From IMG/VR virus record IMGVR_UViG_3300049048_000065, positions 1 to 41,373 of that record: 41,373 nt of DNA. One strand, written 5' to 3'. Source of the DNA: a virus. Shown here piece after piece: positions 1-6,326 of the stretch (the stretch's first letter is position 1; the number at the start of each line of letters is the position of its first letter). A program made the translations under genes and the position numbers. The notes beneath the pieces were generated by a model. It saw only the letters and a list, made by a program, of their open reading frames with translations, was not told the origin of the DNA and ran no database searches.

Positions 1-279
1 GGTCTGGGGGGAAGGAGGGAGGGGGCAGGGGGTGTCACGCTCTGTCACAGTGACATCACGTGACGTCACGTGACTTTCCGTGACATCCTCACTTTCGGGC
101 TGGGCGATCATGGCCTTCTTGCGCTCGCGGCGGCGGGCTTGGCGCTCAGCATCGTTCTTGCGACGCGCGTCGAGGTCGGCCGTAGTCGCGTTCTCATGGG
201 CGCGGACGGCGGCGAGGATCATCTCAGGGGTCGCGCCGGCGGCCACCAGAGCCTCAACGATGGGCGTCAGTCGGCTCAC
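1..279 (-). CDS. N-terminal part of junction-spanning putative replication protein
   Basis: The gene starts at a GTG (277-279) whose bases overlap the TGA stop of the DnaB-like helicase, so the two are translationally coupled. It stays open to base 1 on a codon boundary. If the window is circular it continues in frame at 41373 and ends at 40924, giving 242 residues. The first 30 residues (TPIVEALVAAGATPEMILAA) look like a small helical unit. A basic stretch (RQARRRERKK), a Val-Thr-rich segment made by GTGAC-type DNA repeats, and a Pro-rich linker follow. Position directly after the helicase suggests a replication role (loader or origin-binding protein). No family is recognised with certainty, so the function is inferred from context. 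Confidence 0.75.
   Translation of the reverse strand, partial: MSRLTPIVEALVAAGATPEMILAAVRAHENATTADLDARRKNDAERQARRRERKKAMIAQPESEDVTESHVTSRDVTVTERDTPCPLPPSPQT
56..73. repeat. 18-bp perfect palindrome inside GTGAC/GTCAC repeat cluster
   Basis: Bases 56-73 read TCACGTGACGTCACGTGA, which equals its own reverse complement. GTCAC/GTGAC units recur on both sides from about 34 to 85. The cluster lies within the coding frame of the putative replication gene, next to a G-rich tract at 5-32. Such clusters are typical of initiator-binding sites, but they could also simply encode the Val-Thr repeats of the protein. Confidence 0.7.
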
Positions 280-1679
280 GCGCGCTCTCCCCGGTAGTCG
301 TCGCTGTAGCGTTCCTCGACGTCCCGCACGGCGTTGCAGGCCACGTCGATCCACGCCTTCGGATTGCAGAGCGGGCCGGAGCGGTTCTTCTGGATCAGAA
401 GCTCCAGCTCGTTCTCCTGAAGGGCCGCCATGTCCTGATCGGCCTTGTCGCTGGACCGCTCCAGGTAATAGGCAGGGCGGTAGAGGAGGCAGATCAGGTC
501 GGCGATCTGCTCGATGGCGCCGGACCAGTTGAGGTCGGCCACGGTCGGCCGCTTGTCGGTCCTGCCTTCCGGGTTCCGGTTCACTTGCGAGAGGGCGATG
601 ACCGGGCAGCGGAGGGCCTTGGCGAGCGCCTTCAGTTCGTTGGCGATGTCGGCAGTATCGGCCACCTTGTTGCCGCTCGTGCGCGAGGGGCGAACGAGGC
701 CGATGTGGTCGATCAGGACGCAGCCGCGCTCGACCTTGGCCCGGTCCCAAGCCCTCATCTGGCGCATGGCCTGCACGCGGATGTCGTCAATGGTCAGGCC
801 GCCGGCGTCGCAGATGCTGATCGGCAGGCTGGCGAGCTTGCGGACGCCGTCATGGGCGAGGGCGCGCTGGTCGGCGATCGACCGACCTTGGAGCATGTCG
901 GAATAGCGGACGTTCGGCTGGGGGCAGTCGGGGAAGGCGCGGCGGCGCTCAAAGGCCAGGTCGGCGATCAGGCGGCATTGCACCTCCCGGCGCGGCATCT
1001 CCAGCGAGAAGATCATGGATCCCCGGCCTTGCTGGGCCAGCGCCCGGGCGATGTTCAGGCCGAACACGCTCTTGCCCATGGAGGTGCGGGCGCCGATGAC
1101 CCAGACGTCCTCCTGCCGGATGCCCGAAGTCACGCGGTCGAGGCAGTCCAGCCCCACGGGAATGCCGCGGTTGTCCCCCCGATAGGCGGCGTCGAGCATG
1201 TCCATCGCGTCGAGGCCGGCGGCGACGGCGAGAGAGGCCCCGCCAGAGGCCCGGGCCACGTCGGCGGCTCCGCGTTCCAGTTCGGCCAGCAGCAGGTCGC
1301 CAGACCCCTCCAGAACCCTCTCTGCCTTGCTCGCTACCTCGCGGCACAGGCCCTCTACCGCCCGGCGGGTGGCTCGGTCGGCGATAGTCTCGATGTGGTC
1401 GCGGACGGACCAAAGGACCGCCTTATCAGCCATGGCAGGGAAGTAGCCGGGCCCGTAGGCTTTGGCGGCCGGATGATCCGAGAGGCGTTGCGTCAGCCCA
1501 ACAGCGTCGACCGGAGTACCAGATCGGCGGGCAAGCCCGATCTGCTCCCAAGCCGCGACGTGGTAGGGCTCGAAGAACATCTCCGGCCGAAGGCGCTCCA
1601 GCGCCAGGTCAAGGGTGTCGGGATCGTAGAGGACGGCACCGATGACCGCATGTTCGCTTTCGAGGGCGGCGAGGCTCAT
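276..1679 (-). CDS. DnaB-like replicative DNA helicase
   Basis: This is a 467-residue protein. An N-terminal DnaB-type helical domain (about 1-110) is followed by a RecA-type ATPase core. Walker A is GARTSMGKS (about 196-204), Walker B is VLIDHIG (about 321-327), and helicase motif H4 is ALSQVNR (about 362-368). Length and motif order match DnaB-family hexameric helicases that unwind DNA at the phage fork. I chose ATG 1679 rather than the upstream in-frame codons: it gives the conserved N-terminus (LESEHAVIGAVL) and overlaps the TGA of the 53-residue gene upstream. The extra 91 residues of the longer reading frame are shadow sequence over neighbouring genes. Confidence 0.95.
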   Translation of the reverse strand: MSLAALESEHAVIGAVLYDPDTLDLALERLRPEMFFEPYHVAAWEQIGLARRSGTPVDAVGLTQRLSDHPAAKAYGPGYFPAMADKAVLWSVRDHIETIADRATRRAVEGLCREVASKAERVLEGSGDLLLAELERGAADVARASGGASLAVAAGLDAMDMLDAAYRGDNRGIPVGLDCLDRVTSGIRQEDVWVIGARTSMGKSVFGLNIARALAQQGRGSMIFSLEMPRREVQCRLIADLAFERRRAFPDCPQPNVRYSDMLQGRSIADQRALAHDGVRKLASLPISICDAGGLTIDDIRVQAMRQMRAWDRAKVERGCVLIDHIGLVRPSRTSGNKVADTADIANELKALAKALRCPVIALSQVNRNPEGRTDKRPTVADLNWSGAIEQIADLICLLYRPAYYLERSSDKADQDMAALQENELELLIQKNRSGPLCNPKAWIDVACNAVRDVEERYSDDYRGERA

Positions 1680-1837
1680 TCCCCACCCCCAAGCTCTTCG
1701 CCAAGGGCCTTGAGGCCGGGGTGGGAAAGCTTGCGAAGGGCAGAGGCGAGGGCGTCGCCGGCAGTGACGAAGCCGTGGATGGGGCGCACGTCGGCAGGCT
1801 CCCGTGTCTGGTCCGTGGGGAGGGGGGAGGAGGTCAT
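1676..1837 (-). CDS. 53-residue protein of unknown function
   Basis: This small gene exactly fills the space between the adenine methylase and the helicase. Its ATG (1835-1837) overlaps the methylase TGA (1834-1836), and its own TGA (1676-1678) overlaps the helicase ATG. The protein has a polar N-terminus, then a short helical stretch (TAGDALASALRKLSHPGLKA) and a Gly/Glu tail. No domain is recognised. The double overlap is the main support that it is translated; a modulator of the helicase is possible but unproven. Confidence 0.65.
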   Translation of the reverse strand: MTSSPLPTDQTREPADVRPIHGFVTAGDALASALRKLSHPGLKALGEELGGGE

Positions 1838-2670
1838 GCGGCGGCCTCGAACAGAGAGGGCTGGGCGTCCGCAGACGAGGAAACGGCCTTGGGGTTCTTC
1901 CAGAGAACCTCCGTCCGCTCCCTCGCCCCGTCAGCCAGCGCACGGCGCTCAACGCGGGTCCAGCCGGGCAGCGCCTCGTCGTAGAGCGGATGGGGATAGC
2001 CCGACAGGACGACGGCGCCCTTGAGACCGCGCAGGAAAATGAGCAGCCGGGCGTGATCCTCGGCGGTCAGTTCGTGCGCGTAGTCGCCACCCGCATCCCG
2101 CGTCTCGGGGAGGTATGGCGGATCAACGTAGTGCAGGGCTTCGTCGCAATCATGCTGCGCCATGACTTCGCACGCGTCGCGGTTCTCTACCGTCACGCCG
2201 CGAAGCCGTTCAACGATTGCGGATAGAGCCTCGGGGTAGTTGTGCCAGTCACGAGCAGGTGTCGTGCCTGATCTGTTGCTGTTGGCCCGGAACCCGGTGC
2301 TGCGGTGAGTGCCGTTAGACCCAAACCCCATGAACGAGCGGACGATCAGCTTGCGGGCTCGCTCCAGGGCGTCTTCCGTGGTCGAGTAGGCCTCGACTTG
2401 CTCTTCTCGGGCGAAGGGAGTCAGGCGCACCACATTAACAAGGTGCGGCCCCTGCGCCGGGTCGCGGAGAACCCGGAAGAGGTTCACAACGTCACCGTCG
2501 AGATCGTTGTATATCTCGGCATACGAGCGGGGCTTGCGGATCAGTACCGAAGCTGCCCCGCCGAACGGCTCGACATAGATCCGATGCGGCGGCAGGTTCT
2601 CGATGATCCACGGCGCCAGCAGCCACTTGCCGCCGTGCCAGCGCAGGACAGGGCGCGTCAGTTCGCTCAC
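1834..2670 (-). CDS. Dam-type (D12 class) adenine-N6 DNA methyltransferase
   Basis: This 278-residue protein has the class-alpha methylase order: WHGGK (11-15), the S-adenosylmethionine motif VEPFGGAASV (33-42) and the catalytic DPPY (183-186). Length and spacing match Dam/DpnM-like enzymes, which methylate adenine, often in GATC. No restriction partner is nearby, so it probably protects phage DNA from host enzymes or marks it for replication or packaging. The target cannot be read from sequence. It starts by a four-base overlap with the gene upstream and is expressed early in the leftward transcript. Confidence 0.93.
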   Translation of the reverse strand: MSELTRPVLRWHGGKWLLAPWIIENLPPHRIYVEPFGGAASVLIRKPRSYAEIYNDLDGDVVNLFRVLRDPAQGPHLVNVVRLTPFAREEQVEAYSTTEDALERARKLIVRSFMGFGSNGTHRSTGFRANSNRSGTTPARDWHNYPEALSAIVERLRGVTVENRDACEVMAQHDCDEALHYVDPPYLPETRDAGGDYAHELTAEDHARLLIFLRGLKGAVVLSGYPHPLYDEALPGWTRVERRALADGARERTEVLWKNPKAVSSSADAQPSLFEAAA

Positions 2671-3011
2671 GACGCCACCTCATCATTCGCCGGGTTGGGG
2701 AACAGCCGGTGCGCCAGCCGCTCGGCCTCGGCCTTGGCGACGACCCGGCCCAGCTGAAGCACCTTCGAGAAGGCGAGCGACCCGAACAGCGCCACGGCCT
2801 CGGCTTCCCCTTCTCCTGCCCCATAGAGGGTGCGGAGGTGACGGGCTGCAGCCGACATGGCCGACTCCCGATCTTCCTCCGGGAGGGACATGACGAAGCA
2901 GTTCACGGTGGCCACAGCCATCTCACGCACCTGGGCCGCGCGGGCGGTTTCCTTGGCCTTGGCACGGGTGTGGTCGAGGCGGCTGGCGAGCCAGTCTTCG
3001 TGAGCGGTCAC
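2667..3011 (-). CDS. 114-residue helical protein of unknown function
   Basis: Predicted to be almost wholly helical and charged, with Ala/Glu/Arg-rich segments and no recognisable motif. ATGA overlaps at both ends tie it to the HTH protein upstream and to the adenine methylase downstream. It belongs to the leftward early/replication operon; a DNA-replication accessory role is only a guess from position. Confidence 0.8.
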   Translation of the reverse strand: MTAHEDWLASRLDHTRAKAKETARAAQVREMAVATVNCFVMSLPEEDRESAMSAAARHLRTLYGAGEGEAEAVALFGSLAFSKVLQLGRVVAKAEAERLAHRLFPNPANDEVAS

Positions 3012-3412
3012 TGGTCGCCCCCACGGTAGCGGGGCGGAAGTCCCAGCTTCTCCCGCAGGCGGCGCACCGAGCGGTCGTCAATCCCGAGGATGTTGGAGAT
3101 CTGATCGACCGACAGGCCAGCGATCCAGAGGCCCGGCAAGAGGGCGGCGGGGGTGTTGACCGGCTGGGGTGGGGCCACAGGTTCGGGCGGGGGAAGATGG
3201 CGCGCGATCTCCACCACCGGACGCGGCGCCGTGCACACCGCCTTGATGTCCTCGACCGGACGGCCGAAGCGGGCGGCGAGGGCTTGCCACGGCTCCGGTC
3301 GGTCCTTGGAGCGCAGGGCCTCGATCTGTCGGATTTCCTCGCAGGTGAGGCCGCCGCGGCGGGCGGTGGCGAAGCAACCGGCGGAACCGGCTGAACGGGC
3401 GGTCGCACTCAT
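3008..3412 (-). CDS. HTH-containing small DNA-binding protein
   Basis: Roughly 134 residues. The C-terminal third (LSVDQISNILGIDDRSVRRL) has the shape of a helix-turn-helix, and a second HTH-like stretch precedes it (LTCEEIRQIEALRSKD followed by WQALAARFGRPVEDIKAV). A Pro-rich linker separates the two, so it may be a two-headed DNA-binding protein. Start: an ATG at 3410-3412 overlaps the previous stop as TGATG, with a G-rich Shine-Dalgarno-like run upstream; a GTG three bases earlier is possible. A regulatory or origin-binding role is likely, but the target is unknown. Confidence 0.75.
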   Translation of the reverse strand: MSATARSAGSAGCFATARRGGLTCEEIRQIEALRSKDRPEPWQALAARFGRPVEDIKAVCTAPRPVVEIARHLPPPEPVAPPQPVNTPAALLPGLWIAGLSVDQISNILGIDDRSVRRLREKLGLPPRYRGGDQ

Positions 3413-3612
3413 CACCGCACCCCCTTCGTCAGCAGGCGCTCTGCCTTGAGGCGTTCGGTCATGGCGCGTTCAAGCAGGGGCAGCAGCCTTCCCTGCTCGC
3501 GGGTGTCTCCCCGGACCTTGGCGCGGCGGTATTCGTCCTTGGTGCGGTGATAGGCGGCGAGGGCGCGGATGGCCCGGCGCCGGCGGAGGGGGGCGAGGAG
3601 GCGGGCGATCAC
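3412..3612 (-). CDS. 66-residue basic protein of unknown function
   Basis: A GTG start at 3610-3612 overlaps the TGA of the small membrane protein upstream (GTGA), and the stop overlaps the start of the HTH gene. The product is very Arg-rich, with a predicted long amphipathic helix (REQGRLLPLLERAMTERLKA). No motif is recognised. The longer frame running up to 3858 is rejected because it reads through two better-supported genes out of frame. Confidence 0.65.
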   Translation of the reverse strand: MIARLLAPLRRRRAIRALAAYHRTKDEYRRAKVRGDTREQGRLLPLLERAMTERLKAERLLTKGVR

Positions 3613-3776
3613 GCCTCGTCTCCCGTGACGGCAGCGAAGTAGAGGATGGCGGCCCATGCGACGGGCCAGATGGCCGCCAGCGCCAAGTCGACCGCCCTCG
3701 GCCTTCCGGCCATGAGCGTGAAGGCGGCGAGGCTGGCCAGCGCGCCGGCGAGGTAGGGCAGGGCGAAGGAGGCCAT
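3609..3776 (-). CDS. 55-residue two-helix membrane protein
   Basis: The ATG at 3774-3776 forms a TGATG overlap with the upstream gene. The protein has two hydrophobic segments (about 3-23 and 31-50: FALPYLAGALASLAAFTLMA and DLALAAIWPVAWAAILYFAA) joined by a short RPR turn, so it should sit in the inner membrane as a hairpin. Such proteins in early operons can act in superinfection exclusion or host takeover, but nothing here is specific. Confidence 0.65.
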   Translation of the reverse strand: MASFALPYLAGALASLAAFTLMAGRPRAVDLALAAIWPVAWAAILYFAAVTGDEA

Positions 3777-4216
3777 CACTGCGGCCCCCGCATCGGGACG
3801 ACGGTGGCGATGGCTTCGACGTCATCGACTTCCGACGACAGGGCGGCGACCGCGGCATCGAACGCCGCCTGCGCTCCCGGCGTCCCGGACTTCACCGCCA
3901 GAGCGAGGGGGAGGAGCCGGGCGGCGGCGAGAACGACCTCGTGCGTCTCGACCACGACATCGCCGCCCATCGGGCCCGCCGGGCGGGCGTCCGCGATCTC
4001 CCGGCTGTAGATCGGCTCGCCGCAGTAGGCCTCCAGATCGGCCATGACGTCGGCCGGCATCGTCGCCGCGTCCTGGGGGCACTGATAGAGCGACAGGCTG
4101 GACTTGCGGACCCGGCAGGCCGAGGCGGCTTCCTCTAGACCCCCGCAGGCTTCGATCAGGTTTCGGGCGAGGCGCGCGTGCCGGCGCGGGCTGATGGCTG
4201 TTCTATGGACGTTCAC
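3776..4216 (-). CDS. Putative phage regulatory protein (CII-like N-terminus)
   Basis: 146 residues. The first about 75 residues (ARNLIEACGGLEEAASACRV, then SLSLYQCPQDAATMPADVMA) resemble the Cro/CII-type regulatory proteins that follow cro in many alphaproteobacterial prophages. The C-terminal half is an Ala-rich helix region. The start is a GTG with GGAAG upstream. Position two small genes after cro fits a regulator of early or lysogenic transcription; the family match is moderate and the exact role is inferred. Confidence 0.75.
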   Translation of the reverse strand: MNVHRTAISPRRHARLARNLIEACGGLEEAASACRVRKSSLSLYQCPQDAATMPADVMADLEAYCGEPIYSREIADARPAGPMGGDVVVETHEVVLAAARLLPLALAVKSGTPGAQAAFDAAVAALSSEVDDVEAIATVVPMRGPQ

Positions 4217-4247
4217 GGTCAGGCTTCCAGATGACGGTTGCGGACGT

Positions 4248-4424
4248 TCAGGCGATGCTGTCGCCCATGGAAGGAGAGGGATCGTTCGCCGGGCGGGGAG
4301 ACAGGGGAGCCGACCCGCCCGGCAGCCACGCTCCCCGGAGCTGGGCGTTGAAGCGGATGATCTCCGGGCCCTTCCGGGCTCCGTGGGAGATCAGGCGGCC
4401 ACAGGTGCGCTGCACGTCATTCAT
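4248..4424 (-). CDS. 58-residue protein of unknown function
   Basis: ATG 4424 (reading MNDVQRTCGRLISHGARKGP) has GGAG six bases upstream and lies inside the end of the preceding 38-codon frame (ATGAATGA), which suggests coupling. The C-terminal half is Pro/Ser-rich and probably disordered. A longer start at 4481 would add 19 Pro-rich residues without a ribosome site, so I prefer 4424. No family recognised. Confidence 0.55.
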   Translation of the reverse strand: MNDVQRTCGRLISHGARKGPEIIRFNAQLRGAWLPGGSAPLSPRPANDPSPSMGDSIA

Positions 4425-4533
4425 GGGAGGCTCCGGGGGAAAGGGTGCTCCGACCGGAGGCGGCAAGGGGGAGGGCAACACCCCCGGTCGGAGCTTCAGC
4501 CGCGACGGTCTGTGCGCCGGGCTGAATGGTCAT
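4417..4533 (-). CDS. Possible 38-residue peptide downstream of cro
   Basis: An ATG at 4531-4533 overlaps the cro stop (ATGA), and the frame closes with TGA at 4417-4419, overlapping the start of the next gene. The product is low-complexity (Ala, Gly, Pro, Ser). It contains both arms of an 11-bp inverted repeat, so the stretch may matter as RNA rather than as protein. Support is only the double overlap. Confidence 0.4.
   Translation of the reverse strand: MTIQPGAQTVAAEAPTGGVALPLAASGRSTLSPGASHE
4447..4494. repeat. 11-bp inverted repeat, possible hairpin downstream of cro
   Basis: GCTCCGACCGG (4447-4457) pairs perfectly with CCGGTCGGAGC (4484-4494) across a 26-base loop. No U-run follows on either strand, so it is not a classic intrinsic terminator. 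Its place just after cro recalls attenuation or antitermination sites in lambdoid early operons. Confidence 0.5.
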
Positions 4534-4757
4534 GCCGCCTTTCCTTCGGATTGGGCGGTGTCATTCGCAGCGATGCGGCGGTCCAGCTCGTGAGCGACCT
4601 TGCGCAGTGTGCTTACGCGCGGCTCCACGCCGGCCTTCCGCCAGCGCCACCATGTGGTCTGCGCGACACCGACTTCAGTGAGGATGGGCGCGAGGGCGAG
4701 ACCGGCGTGCTTGGCCCGGGTTTCGACCTCGATGACTTCGGGGGCTACGGTCTTCAT
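4530..4757 (-). CDS. Cro-like HTH repressor
   Basis: 75 residues with an HTH in the middle (LALAPILTEVGVAQTTWWRW) and a following helix (VSTLRKVAHELDRRI). It is transcribed divergently from the S24 repressor across an 84-base gap filled with operator dyads, the standard cro/cI arrangement. ATG 4757 is chosen because the operators and likely promoter lie immediately upstream; starting at 4808 would place operators inside the gene. It probably binds the same dyads and favours lytic growth. Confidence 0.85.
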   Translation of the reverse strand: MKTVAPEVIEVETRAKHAGLALAPILTEVGVAQTTWWRWRKAGVEPRVSTLRKVAHELDRRIAANDTAQSEGKAA

Positions 4758-4770
4758 ACCCCGGAGAGTG

Positions 4771-4831
4771 TGCAGGAATGCACGACAAGTCAATGCCGAA
4801 ATGCACACTCACCAAGCAGTGTGCTTGTGCA
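4771..4831. promoter_or_regulatory. Operator cluster of the lysogeny switch (three dyads)
   Basis: Dyads of form TGCA-N4-TGCA: 4771-4782 (TGCAGGAATGCA, flanked by G and C, perfect), 4794-4805 (TGCC-GAAA-TGCA) and 4820-4831 (TGTG-CTTG-TGCA), with centres 23 and 26 bp apart. A minus-strand TTGACT (4788-4793) lies between the first two, with 17 bases to CACTCT (4765-4770), a plausible cro promoter. CACAAT (4830-4835) could be a plus-strand -10 for the repressor. The perfect dyad is repeated identically near 6100. Confidence 0.75.
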
Positions 4832-4841
4832 CAATCACGGC

Positions 4842-5525
4842 ATGGCCGATCTCGCCGACGCCGCGCGCGCCTTCCTGACCAGAGCCGTTGAGGTTTCGGG
4901 CCTGAAACCGCACGCGCTTGCCAAAAAGGCAGGGGTGGCGCCGACGACGATCACCCGGCCGCTCAACGATCCTGAGTTCAAGTTCACGCCCAAGCCGGCC
5001 ACTCTCCGAAAGATCGCAGAAGCAGCTGGGCTAGACCTTCCGGCGGGGCTCGCCGCCGGCCCGGTTCTCCCGCCCACGCTACAAGAGCTTCCGATCGTCG
5101 GTCCAATCCAAGCGGGGGCCTGGCTTGCCTTGGATGAGACCGTGCAGGACGAGCCGATCTTCTTCACGGCGGTAGCGGACAGGCGCTATCCCCACGCCCG
5201 CCAGTGGCTGCGGGAGGTCCGCGGCGACTCGATGAATGCCAAGGGCATCATGCCGGGCGACCTCGCACACATCGTCGATCTCACCGAGGCAGGGATCAAC
5301 CTCAACACCGGAATGGTGGTAGAGGTGACGCGCACCAGGGCGGGAGGCGCCCTGCGTGAGATCACTCTCAAGGAGGTCGAGATATCGCCTGATGGCGTGC
5401 GGCTCTGGCCGCGCTCGACCAATCCGCGCTGGGCCGACCCGTTGATGCTGGACGACGGCAGCGGAGCGGACATCGAGGTCCAAGTCACCGGCCTGCTGTT
5501 GCAGGCGATCAAGCGGTTCCTCTAG
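4842..5525 (+). CDS. CI-type repressor with S24/LexA autocleavage domain
   Basis: 227 residues. The N-terminal HTH (about 20-48: LKPHALAKKAGVAPTTITRP) is followed by a LexA-like S24 domain. The nucleophile is Ser130 in REVRGDSMNAKG, the general base is probably Lys177 in EITLKEV, and an Ala-Gly cleavage bond lies at 91-92 (GPIQAGAWL). It should hold the prophage silent and self-cleave with RecA after DNA damage. ATG 4842 is preferred over the far-upstream frame start because that would run antisense through cro. No Shine-Dalgarno is visible; the putative -10 ends seven bases before the ATG, so the transcript may be leaderless. Confidence 0.93.
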   Translation: MADLADAARAFLTRAVEVSGLKPHALAKKAGVAPTTITRPLNDPEFKFTPKPATLRKIAEAAGLDLPAGLAAGPVLPPTLQELPIVGPIQAGAWLALDETVQDEPIFFTAVADRRYPHARQWLREVRGDSMNAKGIMPGDLAHIVDLTEAGINLNTGMVVEVTRTRAGGALREITLKEVEISPDGVRLWPRSTNPRWADPLMLDDGSGADIEVQVTGLLLQAIKRFL

Positions 5526-6004
5526 ACGAATTCGATCTCGCCGTGGTTCGGGATGGCCAGCCTCACCCCGAAGTCGCCCTCGTCGTGCTGGTTGGTGCGC
5601 CAGCCCCCGCGGATTCTCGCCCTGCACCGTGCGGCCATGATGTCCTTTGAAGCCATCTGTCCGGCGACTCGCTCTGCCTGTTCTCGCGGCAGATAGCCAA
5701 CCTTCTTCCCCTTGATCAGCACCATCACGGCGTTGCTGTCGTAGGCGTTCGATGGCTCGCGTTCGATGATCGCTTCGAACTCGGCGTCGTGTCCGTCTCT
5801 GGTGTGGGGGCCGCAAATAGCTTGTAGCGCGGACTGGTAGTTGCTCTCGCCGACCGCCTCCATCGGAAAGGATCCTTCACGCCACTGAATGCGGCGCAGG
5901 GGGACGGGGCGCGGCGCCTCAAACCTGGGCTTGGTCGGCGCGGTCGGGCGAGCGGGCAACTCTGCCGTCACAGGCCTGCCGAACAGCCAGTCGAACATCC
6001 CCAT
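5522..6004 (-). CDS. HIRAN-domain protein
   Basis: 160 residues. An N-terminal hydrophobic/aromatic stretch (MGMFDWLFG) and a Pro-rich linker precede a HIRAN domain (about 47-150) recognisable by AVGESNYQSAL, the NAYDSNAVMVLIKG core and KVGYLPREQA. HIRAN domains bind 3' single-stranded DNA ends or damaged DNA and occur in HLTF/Rad5 and as free-standing bacterial proteins. GGAGGG lies 5-8 bases before ATG 6004. The gene is convergent with the repressor, and both end in one CTAG. It lies outside both early operons, so it may be expressed from the prophage. Function inferred. Confidence 0.85.
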   Translation of the reverse strand: MGMFDWLFGRPVTAELPARPTAPTKPRFEAPRPVPLRRIQWREGSFPMEAVGESNYQSALQAICGPHTRDGHDAEFEAIIEREPSNAYDSNAVMVLIKGKKVGYLPREQAERVAGQMASKDIMAARCRARIRGGWRTNQHDEGDFGVRLAIPNHGEIEFV

Positions 6005-6070
6005 CACCACCCTCCGCGCTCCGCCTTCAGGCTAAGCGCCGGCAGCGTGCAGGCGAACTCCGGCAAACCG

Positions 6071-6111
6071 TGCATTTGTGCATTGACACGTCGCGTGCAG
6101 GAATGCACAGT
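6071..6111 (+). promoter_or_regulatory. Rightward early promoter with two operators
   Basis: Two dyads of the switch type: 6071-6082 (TGCATTTGTGCA) and 6096-6107 (TGCAGGAATGCA, with the same G/C flanks as the cro-side site), 25 bp between centres. TTGACA (6083-6088) sits between them, with 17 bases to CACAGT (6106-6111), a weak -10. Repressor bound here would block RNA polymerase, so this is the likely early right promoter and a second operator set 1.3 kb from the first. Confidence 0.75.
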
Positions 6112-6125
6112 CTCTCCATCAACCG

Positions 6126-6326
6126 ATGGACCCCGCCATGCAGACCCAAGCCACGGAACAAGCCCGGATCGCCGCCGAGTCCTTCGGCTCCGCCGCCGCC
6201 GCTCTCAACTGGTGGGAACAGGTGGGAAGCCGTTCGGGGCCGGTGGATGCCGCGGACCTCGCCTATGAAGCCGCCCTCCGGTCGCTAGACCGGCATGAAC
6301 GCGCCGCCCGGCAGGAGGCCGCGTGA
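6126..6326 (+). CDS. First gene of rightward early operon, 66 residues, unknown
   Basis: It follows the operator-controlled promoter by about 15 bases. No clear ribosome site is visible; ATG 6126 (MDPAMQTQ) or ATG 6138 could start it. The product is Ala-rich and helical with an aromatic patch (ALNWWEQVGSRSG). The stop overlaps the next start as TGATG. No family recognised; being first in the operon, it should be made earliest after induction. Confidence 0.7.
   Translation: MDPAMQTQATEQARIAAESFGSAAAALNWWEQVGSRSGPVDAADLAYEAALRSLDRHERAARQEAA

Noticed and set aside
1680-1952. 91-residue N-terminal extension of the helicase
   Set aside because: Arg/Pro-rich, overlaps the 53-codon gene and the methylase end, and no DnaB-family protein begins this way.
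585-2024. Long plus-strand frame (479 codons) opposite the helicase
   Set aside because: Antisense shadow of a high-GC gene. The minus strand has clear helicase and methylase motifs in this stretch.
4104-4841. N-terminal extension of the repressor frame
   Set aside because: It runs antisense through cro and across the operators. The repressor HTH starts normally at ATG 4842.
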